From UBA4582 sp013204195 (GTDB taxonomy: Bacteria > Pseudomonadota > Gammaproteobacteria > Pseudomonadales > Azotimanducaceae): a DNA stretch of 64,000 nucleotides. The notes under the pieces were generated by a model. It was given only the letters and a program-made list of their open reading frames with translations. It had not been told where the DNA came from and ran no database searches. A program made the translations under genes and the position numbers. Below are positions 8,348 through 16,972 of this stretch, one piece after another; within the stretch, counting starts at the first letter, position 1; the number at the start of each line of letters is the position of its first letter. The stretch covers positions 7,418 to 71,417 of the forward strand of contig CAWUUH010000001.1 of NCBI GenBank assembly GCA_963925735.1, in the 5' to 3' direction.

Positions 8348-10039
8348 ATGACAATAGCGATGCCAGATAAACCCTTGAGCCGTGCCGATGCGCTTAAACA
8401 ATTAACCGCGCCGGGTCAGCCGTTTGCAATGCAGTTGGTGGATATTGGTGGTAACCCTTGTCGCGTCTACGTTAACGCACCCAATTCGTTACGAGAGTTG
8501 TTTGCGGAGAATCGCAGCGACGAGACATTTTTTGTCTATGAAGATGAGCGTTACAGTTTTGAAGATATGTATCAGCGAGCGGCCACCATCGCTGCGACAC
8601 TGGTGAATGACTACGGCGTCGGTCGTGGTGATCGGATCGCGATCGCGATGCGCAACTATCCGGAATGGATCATGGCGTTCACGGCGATCACCTCGATCGG
8701 TGCGATTGCCGTGGCGATGAACGCTTTATGGGGTCCAGAAGAAATGGCTTATGGTTTGAGCCATAGTGGCGCGCGACTCGTTTTTGCCGATCAGGAGCGG
8801 GTCGACCGACTGGCACGCTGCGAGCCGTCGTTGAATATCGATATTATCGGGGTTCGCCTGAAAGAACCGGTGGCGTCCGGCGTGCGTTTGATTTCCGATA
8901 TTCTGGCCACGCCCGCGGCGATGCCCACGGCTGAGATTGACCCGGATGAGGATACGCTAATACTGTACACCTCAGGATCCACCGGTCATCCCAAAGGGGC
9001 TGTGTCGAGCCACAGGGCGGTGATATCGGCCCTGTTGTCCTGGGAAATCGATGCCGCCGCCAGTGCGCTGATCAACAACACCGAGCCGCTGGTGTTGCCT
9101 TATCAAATAGCCACTCTGTTGGGTGTGCCCTTGTTTCATGTGGCGGGATCTCATGCGGTATATCTGTCTTGCTATCGCAGCCAGCGCAAGCTGGTGGGTA
9201 TGTACAAGTGGGATGTGGAGACCGCAGCCGAGCTGATCGAGCGGGAACAGATCGCCAGCTTCGTGGCGCCTGCAGCGATGACCGGTGACCTCGTAGAGGC
9301 AGCGCTGAGAACCCAACGTGATTTGAGTTCCCTGCTGGTCGTCGGCGGTGGCGGCGCGCCACGAGCGCCAGATCAGGTCAAGCGTATTGCAACCACCTTT
9401 AAACAAGCCATTCCGAATACGGGCTGGGGGATGACGGAGACGAATGCTATCGGCACGGGTATTTCTGGCCAAGACTACCTTGATCGTCCGAGCAGCTCCG
9501 GTCGAGTCGCCGCCGTGCTTGATGTCGCGATCATGGACGAGGCTGGTAATCACTTGCCCCAAGGCCAACGCGGCGAATTAATGGTACGTGGCACTTCGAT
9601 GATTCGAGGTTATTGGGATAATCCTGCGGCAAACGCGAGTTCCTTCACGGATGGCTGGTTTCATACGGGCGATGTGGCTTATCTGGATGAAGAAGACTTC
9701 GTGTTTATCGTCGACAGGCTCAAACAACTGATTATTCGCGGGGGCGAGAATATTGGCTGTGGCGAGGTTGAGGCCGCGCTGTTGAATCATCCGGATGTGA
9801 TTGAGGCGTCAGTCTATGGTGTTCCGGATGAGCGGCTTGGTGAAGAGATTGGGGCGACGGTCTACGTGCGGCAAGCGGTTGATGAGGAGGCGCTGCGGGG
9901 CTTCCTGGTGGATCACCTAGCGCGGTTCAAGATCCCGCGCTATATCTCGTCAACTTTTGCGGTGTTGCCTCGTATCGCATCTGGCAAGATCGACAAAATT
10001 GAGCTGCGAGCCAAGCATGGCAAGGCGCTGGGTCTTTGA
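8348..10039 (+). CDS. AMP-dependent acyl-CoA synthetase (ligase)
   Basis: The 563-residue adenylate-forming enzyme has the P-loop-like YTSGSTGHPKG (207-217), the A5 motif GWGMTETN (359-366), the hinge region DRLKQLIIRGGENI and the C-terminal catalytic lysine in ASGKIDKIELR. These enzymes activate a carboxylic acid with ATP to an acyl-adenylate, then form the CoA thioester. Length and motif order are normal. It closes the co-directional run starting at the SRPBCC gene and would supply the CoA ester for the dehydrogenase and crotonase. The acid could be a fatty, aromatic or terpenoid acid. Confidence 0.92.
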   Translation: MTIAMPDKPLSRADALKQLTAPGQPFAMQLVDIGGNPCRVYVNAPNSLRELFAENRSDETFFVYEDERYSFEDMYQRAATIAATLVNDYGVGRGDRIAIAMRNYPEWIMAFTAITSIGAIAVAMNALWGPEEMAYGLSHSGARLVFADQERVDRLARCEPSLNIDIIGVRLKEPVASGVRLISDILATPAAMPTAEIDPDEDTLILYTSGSTGHPKGAVSSHRAVISALLSWEIDAAASALINNTEPLVLPYQIATLLGVPLFHVAGSHAVYLSCYRSQRKLVGMYKWDVETAAELIEREQIASFVAPAAMTGDLVEAALRTQRDLSSLLVVGGGGAPRAPDQVKRIATTFKQAIPNTGWGMTETNAIGTGISGQDYLDRPSSSGRVAAVLDVAIMDEAGNHLPQGQRGELMVRGTSMIRGYWDNPAANASSFTDGWFHTGDVAYLDEEDFVFIVDRLKQLIIRGGENIGCGEVEAALLNHPDVIEASVYGVPDERLGEEIGATVYVRQAVDEEALRGFLVDHLARFKIPRYISSTFAVLPRIASGKIDKIELRAKHGKALGL

Positions 10040-10127
10040 GGCGGGCGTCTTTGGAATGCGAGGCCTTTAGGCGCCTAGATCATTAGGCGCTGATCTGTTT
10101 GCGGCGATTAACGGCTGTGTGATGGGC

Positions 10128-10763
10128 TTACTTCCAGGCGAAAACCGGCTGGTCGAAATGCTTCACTCGCGTGGCTTTGCCCTGCAGTGCGACTTCTCGA
10201 AACTGGTAGAGCACGGCAGCGGTGGGTGAATAGATGCGATCGTCCAGGTAATTCATGGATAAGACGGGTCTGTCGCTCTCGGGAATGTTTTCCAGATTTG
10301 GCGAATCTGAACGCATGAGTTCCGAGAATGTGAAGGCATGGATGGATTCAACTTCGTCAGGATTTGGCATGAGATTAGCGTCCTCGATATCGGTCCAGAC
10401 AATCACCGGCGTAATGATGAAGCCGGAACGCGTCACATAATCATCTAGGGTGCCGAGTACCGCTGATGCGTCGAGATCCAGATTGACTTCTTCTGCAAGC
10501 TCACGCAACGCGGCACCGGTGGCTGTCTCGCCGGCGTCGATGCGGCCGCCAGGTAATGCCCATTGACCGCCATGGTCCCGCAGTCGAGGCGCACGGCGGG
10601 TGACGATCACGGCGCCCTGATCTTCGTGGCGGAAGATCGCCAGTGCAACAGCGGCGCTGCGCAAGGCGAGCTCGGCATGCCGTCGATCCTGAAAGGCGTC
10701 GACGTTACCCGCGATGCGTGCGCGCAGGCGAGAGGTGAAACTAAAATCTTCGATGGGATGCAT
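10128..10763 (-). CDS. Nudix hydrolase, CoA pyrophosphatase-like
   Basis: The 211-residue protein carries a complete Nudix box, beginning G73 and including E79, R87-E88 and E91-E92 (consensus Gx5Ex7REUxEExGU). The segment just before it, TRRAPRLRDHGGQWALPGG (55-73), resembles the LRxHxGxxxFPGG signature of CoA pyrophosphatases (NudL type), so cleavage of CoA or acyl-CoA to 3',5'-ADP and phosphopantetheine is likely. It is cytosolic and transcribed alone. That a CoA-degrading enzyme lies among acyl-CoA genes is suggestive only. Other Nudix substrates remain possible. Confidence 0.85.
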   Translation of the reverse strand: MHPIEDFSFTSRLRARIAGNVDAFQDRRHAELALRSAAVALAIFRHEDQGAVIVTRRAPRLRDHGGQWALPGGRIDAGETATGAALRELAEEVNLDLDASAVLGTLDDYVTRSGFIITPVIVWTDIEDANLMPNPDEVESIHAFTFSELMRSDSPNLENIPESDRPVLSMNYLDDRIYSPTAAVLYQFREVALQGKATRVKHFDQPVFAWK

Positions 10764-10837
10764 GGCGTGAGGTTAACTCGAAAGCCGATGCCTGTAAAAC
10801 ACACCCCTGAATGTCTCGTCGAGGCCTAACTATCTAT

Positions 10838-10873
10838 GTGCTGCTGGATCGTGCTGCTGGATCGCGCTGCTGG
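10838..10873. repeat. 13-bp direct repeat, 2.8 copies
   Basis: GTGCTGCTGGATC occurs at 10838-10850 and 10851-10863, followed by a partial copy (GCGCTGCTGG, 10864-10873). It lies in the intergenic space upstream of both divergent genes. Confidence 0.8.
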
Positions 10874-11015
10874 TTGGCGCGACGCGACCAATGGCTATAG
10901 AAAGCCAGAATACGGTGCTAAAGTGGTGGTCGGTTGATGGCCGAAGCAAAGGCCAGTGTTGATGCCGTGGTGATAGCGCAGGAGTAACGTTATCCGTGTG
11001 CGGCTTTGCGGCTTT

Positions 11016-11039
11016 GAGATAGTGAGATAGTGAGATAGT
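11016..11039. repeat. 8-bp direct repeat GAGATAGT, 3 copies
   Basis: Three perfect adjacent copies of GAGATAGT, followed by a diverged G-AAATA. Likely a slippage-type microsatellite; no function is evident. Confidence 0.85.
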
Positions 11040-11162
11040 GAAATATGCCTAAGGCTCGATTGCCTGAGTGTCTGGCTTCGAACCATTAATATTTTTTGTC
11101 GGCGGGGCAATTCGTCAACGAAACACATGGCGGTTTAGTGTTGTTTATACTTGGAGCATATT

Positions 11163-12617
11163 ATGCGACTGACACCGACTGATGCAGCATTCATTTATAT
11201 GGAGTCCGCCAGCGGCCCCATGCACATCTCATCGGTCTACGTGCTTGATGGCGAGCTGACTTACGACCAACTGCTGACACGCTTTGAAAAACGAATTCAC
11301 CTGATTCCTGCCTATCGGCGGAAGCTGCAGCTGGTGCCGCTGAGTCTTGGCCATCCGGTTTGGGTCGATGACCCCGAGTTTGATTTGACCCATCACGTCA
11401 TTCATCACCAGGCCCCTGCGGGTAGCACCCTGGAGGAGGCGATGGATATTGCCGTGACGTTGAATGAGCCAATGCTGGATCGAAGCCGGCCGTTGTGGAA
11501 AATGATCTTGATTGAGGGTGTGCCCGGCCAGACATTGTTGTTACAGATGACTCACCACGCGATGATTGACGGTGCTTCGGGCATTGAATTAACCATGGTG
11601 CTATACGATCTCGATCCCCGCGCCGGCGAACCCGTGCCTCCCAATGAGCCGTGGATACCCGAATCCATACCCACGGCTGCACAGTTGATGAGTGATGCCA
11701 TTGCGGAAAATATGCGCCACTTCGATACCGACAACCCCATGCAACTGTTGGCCCGCGCAGTCAATAACGCCAAGATGCTAGCGAAAGCTGCGGAGGTTAT
11801 GGGCCGTTTTGTACAATTGCCGGTGATAACGGCCCCATTTAATGCCGGTGCCGTGGGGCCTCAGCGTAAAGTCGGTTGGATGCAAAAGCCATTTGCTGAC
11901 ATTCGAAATATTCGGAAACACCTTGGCGGCACCATCAATGATATTGTGTTGGTGGTGGTGTCTGAAGCGGTAGCGCGATATTTGCAGTCTCACGATGAGC
12001 ACGTAGATGGGGAGTATATGCGCATTATGTGTCCTGTGAATGTTCGAACCGAAAGTCAGGAAGGTGCCTTGGGGAATCAGGTGTCTGCGATTTTTCCGCG
12101 TCTGTCGGCTCAGCCGATGGATTGCCTGCAACGCTTGAACGCGGTAGTTGCAGAAACCGAACGCATCAAGCGCGACGAAGAAGCACAAGCATTAACTGTG
12201 ATGCAAGACAGTATGCCAAATATACCACCTGTAGCCATGTTGGCGTCCCAATTGATTGGTACGCCCCTCGATCCGACCGTTTTTGCCTCGCGCTTTCTAG
12301 CCCCGGTGATACCCAGTGTGGGTGGTTATCGGCCGCCGCACCTGGGCTATAATTTCACCTGCACCAATGTCCCTGGTGTCCAGGTGCCCCAGTATATGTG
12401 TGGCTATGAGGTAACCGATACTATTGGGCTATTGGTGCTCAATGGCAATGTGGGATTTAGTATCACTATATTGAGTTACAACAAAAAGCTCTTCTTTAGT
12501 TTTATTTGTGAACCAAGGCTGCTGCCCGATCTGGATCACATCGTTACTGCGGCTGACGATGTTTTTCAGGAGCTGTTAGCGGCGGCTGCGACAAAGGGTC
12601 AATTACGCCAGGGTTAA
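11163..12617 (+). CDS. Wax ester synthase / diacylglycerol acyltransferase (WS/DGAT)
   Basis: The 484-residue protein begins MRLTPTDAAFIYMES, the standard start of bacterial WS/DGAT enzymes, and has the catalytic HHAMIDG motif (HHxxxDG, residues 131-137) and the PLWKM segment before it. The enzyme transfers an acyl group from acyl-CoA to a fatty alcohol or diacylglycerol, making storage wax esters or triacylglycerol at the inner membrane. The ATG at 11163 is preferred over a TTG at 11151 because GGAG (11153-11156) lies 6 bases before it. The GNAT gene follows 25 bases after the stop. Confidence 0.93.
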   Translation: MRLTPTDAAFIYMESASGPMHISSVYVLDGELTYDQLLTRFEKRIHLIPAYRRKLQLVPLSLGHPVWVDDPEFDLTHHVIHHQAPAGSTLEEAMDIAVTLNEPMLDRSRPLWKMILIEGVPGQTLLLQMTHHAMIDGASGIELTMVLYDLDPRAGEPVPPNEPWIPESIPTAAQLMSDAIAENMRHFDTDNPMQLLARAVNNAKMLAKAAEVMGRFVQLPVITAPFNAGAVGPQRKVGWMQKPFADIRNIRKHLGGTINDIVLVVVSEAVARYLQSHDEHVDGEYMRIMCPVNVRTESQEGALGNQVSAIFPRLSAQPMDCLQRLNAVVAETERIKRDEEAQALTVMQDSMPNIPPVAMLASQLIGTPLDPTVFASRFLAPVIPSVGGYRPPHLGYNFTCTNVPGVQVPQYMCGYEVTDTIGLLVLNGNVGFSITILSYNKKLFFSFICEPRLLPDLDHIVTAADDVFQELLAAAATKGQLRQG

Positions 12618-12642
12618 AGCAACCCGTGGCACTGGAGAAATA

Positions 12643-13227
12643 ATGACTGATTTAATCAACAACTATCCGAAGTCTATTACGTTAGTCGATGGTGCCAAAG
12701 TCGAAATACGTTATATGACGCCTGCCGATCGCGATGCAGTGCTTGCCTTTGCGCGAGGCCTGGCAGAAGCGGATATGCTGTTTTTGCGGGTTGATATTAC
12801 CCAGTCCGAAGTGGTCGACAACTGGATGCGGAATTTACAAGCAGAGATAACCACCACGCTGGGAGCCTACGATAAGGAAGGCCTGATCGGCTACGCGAGT
12901 GTGCATAAAAACCCGGCGCCATGGACTCGGCGGGTGGGAGAGTTGCGGGTCAACGTGAATCAAGCTTACCGGGCTCGCGGACTGGGCAAGAACCTGACTT
13001 CAGAAATTTTCAGCGTTGCTCGAGGGCTCGGGCTTAAAAAATTGATGGCGAATATGACCGCCGACCAACATGGCGCCCAAGCGGCATTTCGGCGCCTGGG
13101 TTTTGTTCCGGAAGCTGTTTTGGCCGACTATGTGGAAGATCGAAGAGGGATGTCGAGGGATCTGGTCATCATGTCCTTTGACATTAATGGTCATTCCGAC
13201 AGTATTGCAGATCCTGTTCGAATCTAA
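12643..13227 (+). CDS. GNAT family N-acetyltransferase
   Basis: The 194-residue protein has a GNAT fold pattern: EIRYMTPADRDAVLAF at the start, the central LIGYASV strand, the acetyl-CoA-binding R110-A-R-G-L-G-K loop and the C-terminal AAFRRLGF motif. The substrate is unknown. GGAG precedes the ATG. It is 25 bases downstream of the wax ester synthase gene and probably co-transcribed, though a functional tie is not known. Confidence 0.85.
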   Translation: MTDLINNYPKSITLVDGAKVEIRYMTPADRDAVLAFARGLAEADMLFLRVDITQSEVVDNWMRNLQAEITTTLGAYDKEGLIGYASVHKNPAPWTRRVGELRVNVNQAYRARGLGKNLTSEIFSVARGLGLKKLMANMTADQHGAQAAFRRLGFVPEAVLADYVEDRRGMSRDLVIMSFDINGHSDSIADPVRI

Positions 13228-13359
13228 GCCTTTTAGGTTTGGGGCAATAGACTCGGCTTGGCTTGCGCCGATGCGAATTTGATCGAGAGGCTAGTCACTC
13301 CTGAGAATGTCAGAGTCTAATGGGCCCATCGTCGTGGATTAGTGGCAGGCTCAGTAATT

Positions 13360-14181
13360 CTAGCGATACTCCACCTGAGCATCACGATGGACCATATGTA
13401 AGGTCATGCCGCTGCGTGCGAGTTCTTGTTTGCGCCAGCGTGCTGTCTGTGACTTGCGCGCGAATTTAGCCCGTTGGCGGCCCCACCAATTGAGTCCCAG
13501 TTTGGCATACAAATAGCGATGATCACCGAATTTCGTGATGCCCTGTTCGCGCTTCATGGCAGACTGGGTGATAGAGCCAAAATGATGCATGAGGGCGGCG
13601 CCGACGCAGCCGACCTTGAGCCCGTGGCGAGTGCAGCGAGCAAGAAATTCCGCATCCTCGCGACCAAAGAGCAATCGATCAGTATCGATGAAACCGATCT
13701 TTTGAAACACTTCGCGCCGAACCGAAAAGCACACGCCGTGGAACCAGCCGACGCGTACCGTGTTTTGCATAGTCTGCAGAAAGGTTTGCGTGAATTCATT
13801 GAGGTCGTAATCAAGTTCAAATTCCACCATCGATGGGCTGACCACATCCAGGTCGTATTTCTCAGCGGCCGCAATTTGCGCCTCGATAAAATTGTGAGTG
13901 CAAATGATGTCGTTGTTCAGCAGCACAACCCAATCACTGGACGACAGCAGGGCGCCCTGAGTCCAGGCGCCGCCGCATCCCAGGTTGACCGGATTGATCA
14001 CGGACCGAATGTCACTGCGAGTCGCCAGCCAATTGGGCGTGTCGTCAGTACTGCCGTTATCAATGATCAGCAATGACGCGGCTGGTACGCCATGATCGAT
14101 CAAGCTCTGAACGCATTGTTGCGTATAGTGCAGCTGATTGAGCACGGGAATCACGATAGTATAATTGATGTTGCTAGTCAT
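13360..14181 (-). CDS. Family 2 glycosyltransferase
   Basis: The ATG at 14181 gives a 273-residue protein starting MTSNINYTIVIPVLNQ; a start at 14220 would add 13 untypical residues. The GT-A fold features are present: TIVIPVLNQ strand, LLIIDNGSTDDT nucleotide-binding segment, WVVLLNNDII acidic metal site (NND in the DxD position), and FGREDAEFLARC, the ED motif near the end of the catalytic domain. It would add a sugar to a glycan, lipid or protein; the acceptor is unknown. No membrane segment is seen. It lies immediately downstream of the RlmG gene on the same strand. Confidence 0.87.
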   Translation of the reverse strand: MTSNINYTIVIPVLNQLHYTQQCVQSLIDHGVPAASLLIIDNGSTDDTPNWLATRSDIRSVINPVNLGCGGAWTQGALLSSSDWVVLLNNDIICTHNFIEAQIAAAEKYDLDVVSPSMVEFELDYDLNEFTQTFLQTMQNTVRVGWFHGVCFSVRREVFQKIGFIDTDRLLFGREDAEFLARCTRHGLKVGCVGAALMHHFGSITQSAMKREQGITKFGDHRYLYAKLGLNWWGRQRAKFARKSQTARWRKQELARSGMTLHMVHRDAQVEYR

Positions 14182-14259
14182 AGTTCTGTTCTCAAGAGCG
14201 CCACGCCAGCGGGATAACATTGTTTGGTCGTTTGCTGATCAAAATGCGCCTGTAGGTTA

Positions 14260-15393
14260 TCAATTATGTCTTGCCCGAAAAAGCACAAATTTACTGTTCG
14301 AGGCCAGCAATTCCAAGTCAGAAAACCAGCGTTTGAGCTTCATATGATAACTCAGGTGGCGATTGCCCACGACCCACAATTCTCCGTCTTGGCGCAAGAC
14401 ATGGGCGGCGTCCTGAAACATGGCTAGGGCCACTGTATCGCCGACAGCATGACTTTGATGAAAAGGTGGGTTGCAGAGAATCAGGTCGGCTGAATTGTGG
14501 GCGAAGCCGGAAAGACCATCGCCCAGATAAAAACGCCCGCGCTCAAGCGACTGGTTTATTTGCGTAAAATTGTCCCGTGCAGATTCGATGGCCATATAAG
14601 ATTCGTCAACGAAATGCACATTGGCTTCTGTGTTGCTTGCGCCGGCGGTTAACCCGAGAATGCCGTTACCACAACCTAGATCGATAATCTCATGTTGGTG
14701 AGGCTTGAGGGCCAAGTGTTCGAGCATGAACCGCGTGCCGATATCGAGTTTCTGGCGAGAAAAAACATTGGCATGGTTGCTAATATTGAACGGTGTCCCG
14801 ACGTGCGGCCAGCGCGTAGGGTAAGGGTTGTCAGCACGAGGTAAATTGTTATCAACCGTGACCTCTATCAATTGGGCTTTTTTTCGTGCCGGGCCGGTCT
14901 GCGTCGGGCCAATAATACGTTCCAACATTTGCCAGACGGTGCGGGTCATTGCTTTCGCCATACCAGCTACAATCACGCGGCTGTCTGCGACTAACAAGGG
15001 CTTCAAGCGGCACAATTGATCCTCGAGCAGCGCCAGCGCCTTGGGTACCTTGATGATGGTGAGCTGGGGACAAAAGTCTGGTGTTGTGGTGCTAGGCAGG
15101 GAAATGACCTGCGCTGTACTGAGCTGATTAGTCGCAAGGTTTGCGCGCAAGCCTTCATGGCCAAGCCAGGAATCTGACCAATTCACCGGCGCTAACTTGT
15201 TCAGCGCGATTGAGAGCGCGCCGAAACTATCGTTGGCAATCAGCAGGCGCCCTGGGGCAGGAGGGCGCTCAGAGAGATGCTGAAGCACGTACTCGTCAGC
15301 TGCATCCCAGGCTCTTAGCAACTCTTTTTGACGTTGCGGAAAGCGTGATAAAGTCCATTCGCCTGAGGGCGCGCTCAGCAGTTTCTCAGTCAT
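14260..15393 (-). CDS. rlmG: 23S rRNA m2G1835 methyltransferase, RlmG type
   Basis: The 377-residue protein has the two-domain RlmG/RsmC architecture: a degenerate N-terminal methyltransferase-like domain (RLLIANDSFGALS, about 49-61; IIKVPKALALLEDQL, 113-127) and a catalytic C-terminal domain with SAM motif DLGCGNGILGL (238-248) and target motif NPPFHQ (308-313). Whole-length agreement with E. coli RlmG (378 residues), including NHANVFSRQKLDIGTRF, separates it from RsmC. It methylates guanine N2 in 23S rRNA. It is cytosolic and a normal gammaproteobacterial housekeeping gene. Confidence 0.93.
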   Translation of the reverse strand: MTEKLLSAPSGEWTLSRFPQRQKELLRAWDAADEYVLQHLSERPPAPGRLLIANDSFGALSIALNKLAPVNWSDSWLGHEGLRANLATNQLSTAQVISLPSTTTPDFCPQLTIIKVPKALALLEDQLCRLKPLLVADSRVIVAGMAKAMTRTVWQMLERIIGPTQTGPARKKAQLIEVTVDNNLPRADNPYPTRWPHVGTPFNISNHANVFSRQKLDIGTRFMLEHLALKPHQHEIIDLGCGNGILGLTAGASNTEANVHFVDESYMAIESARDNFTQINQSLERGRFYLGDGLSGFAHNSADLILCNPPFHQSHAVGDTVALAMFQDAAHVLRQDGELWVVGNRHLSYHMKLKRWFSDLELLASNSKFVLFRARHN

Positions 15394-15453
15394 AGATGAT
15401 GTCTGCTGCGATAGAGTGTTACCAACATTTCAAAATATTGGAAGCGGTTAGGA

Positions 15454-15861
15454 TTACTCACTAGGATCCAGGCGAACAAAATATCTGGGTGGAAAGCCGG
15501 TCAGCAGGCGAAAACCGAAGCCGGTTGGATTGTCCGTCGCGACGCGTTCGCGCTCGGCGCCCGTCACCGGCACGGCTCGATAAGCACGGGGTGCTTCAGC
15601 AGGGAGCGCGACCATAACCTCTGGGTTCTCGAGTGCCTGGTGGTACCAGGCGCGGGGCCAGTGATTTGCTGCCACATAAAGCTTGCCGTCGCTGAGTAGG
15701 CGGGCAATCACGCGGGCATGCGCCGCACCTTCTGCATCGGTGGTAGTGACCACAAGAGTGCTCTGGCTGCTGGGTTGGAAGTAACCTATCGTGGATTCAA
15801 AGGCGACGATGACGGCGATATAAACCACCACCAGGATAGCTAAAATTTTTACCCCTTGCAT
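15454..15861 (-). CDS. Membrane-anchored DUF385 (deazaflavin-dependent nitroreductase-like) protein
   Basis: The start is fixed by AGGAG, which lies 6 bases before the ATG at 15861 and directly abuts the ATG at 15867; the result is 135 residues. An N-terminal hydrophobic helix (ILAILVVVYIAVIVAF) is followed by a split-barrel domain with STLVVTTTDAEGAAHARVIARLL and the segment PRAWYHQALENPEVMV, which matches the DUF385/F420-dependent nitroreductase family pattern of WyxNLxAxPxV. Whether this organism makes F420 cannot be told; FMN-binding or haem-binding relatives exist. It lies next to an alpha/beta hydrolase gene in the same direction. Confidence 0.7.
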   Translation of the reverse strand: MQGVKILAILVVVYIAVIVAFESTIGYFQPSSQSTLVVTTTDAEGAAHARVIARLLSDGKLYVAANHWPRAWYHQALENPEVMVALPAEAPRAYRAVPVTGAERERVATDNPTGFGFRLLTGFPPRYFVRLDPSE

Positions 15862-15969
15862 GCTCATCTCCTGAACTTGATCATCGATAAATGGCAGTTT
15901 ACGCAGAAGTTTGGAGTAATTCAGTATTTGTCTGCCCGCCGCGGTTGATGTCAGACCCACATGTGTCTT

Positions 15970-16782
15970 CTAGCCAGTGAGTCTTGCCAGTAAGGTGCGC
16001 GCATTGATGACGCCATGTTCCATAAAGTCATCCACCACCACTGCAAATTCATCAGGCACATCTCGAGGGACGCCGTGGCCGACTCGGCTGAAGACGTGGA
16101 GGGTGCCATTGGGCAGTAACTGCCAGTCGTTGACGTTCGCCACGCAGAGTCCGTCGGCGGCGCCGGCAATGATCAGTGTGGGGGTTGTGAGTTCCGGTAG
16201 TCGATCGGTGACATTAAACTCACCCATGGAGTGCCATGAATCAACATAGTGTTTGTCAGAGACAGAACGGGCGCGGTCAACACCGAGGATAATGTCGGCA
16301 TCAGAGGCGCGAAGGCGGAGTAACTGCCGTTGTTGGATCATGGTGTCGCGACCCGTCGGTGCGGCACGGAGGGCCATGCCGGACTCGAGTACCTTAGGGT
16401 CGGCGTGAATTCCGCCCGCGGGTATTGGTGCAACCAGTATTAGCTTGTTCAGTCGCGCCCCATGCTCAATCCCCAATTGATAACCGACACCGCCCCCCAT
16501 GCTGTGGCCAACATAGGTAAATTTTTCCAGTCCCAAAGCGTCAGCCATGGCGACAACATCACGGGCATACTGCGGTATGTTATGCCCCTCAGCTGGATGT
16601 TCGCTGTCGCCAGCGCCTCGACAGTCCATGACGATACAGCGGTATTTGTGCTGTAGTCGCGGCGCTATTTCGTCAAGCCAGACATCATGAGCCCCGGTAT
16701 AGCCGTGGTGGAATATAATTGGTTCGCCAGCACCCCGTTCGTCATAGAAGAGTTCAACGCCATTGATGATTTGTTTGGGCAT
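15970..16782 (-). CDS. Alpha/beta hydrolase
   Basis: The 270-residue protein has an oxyanion HHGYTG segment (25-30), a serine nucleophile elbow G92-H-S94-M-G-G, an Asp in IIAGAADGLC and a terminal His in RVGHGVPRDVP, the full alpha/beta hydrolase triad. Sequence resembles ring-fission-product and ester hydrolases; the substrate is undefined. No signal peptide is visible. It reads on the minus strand, and the DUF385 gene follows downstream after 108 bases. Confidence 0.9.
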   Translation of the reverse strand: MPKQIINGVELFYDERGAGEPIIFHHGYTGAHDVWLDEIAPRLQHKYRCIVMDCRGAGDSEHPAEGHNIPQYARDVVAMADALGLEKFTYVGHSMGGGVGYQLGIEHGARLNKLILVAPIPAGGIHADPKVLESGMALRAAPTGRDTMIQQRQLLRLRASDADIILGVDRARSVSDKHYVDSWHSMGEFNVTDRLPELTTPTLIIAGAADGLCVANVNDWQLLPNGTLHVFSRVGHGVPRDVPDEFAVVVDDFMEHGVINARTLLARLTG

Positions 16783-16972
16783 GAGCGAGTCTCGGGTAAA
16801 TAGGTGGGTTTGAACATAGCAAATACCAGGGACTTTCGCGATATCAAGTGATCGATATTTTGGTCTGACAGTGTTGCAGAGGCGGTGACGTGGGCTCAGG
16901 GTGATAGTGGTTGTACCCTAGCGGGCGTTGAGGCATATTGATTGTCCGTTAATACCTGCCCCGAGAAGTCCT

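Larger units (their letters stand above)
10764..11162. other. Intergenic region with two short tandem repeats
   Basis: About 400 bases separate the divergent Nudix and wax ester synthase genes. No convincing gene is seen. It contains two perfect short tandem arrays, listed separately, and presumably the promoters of both genes; no clear -35/-10 pair could be assigned. Confidence 0.5.
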
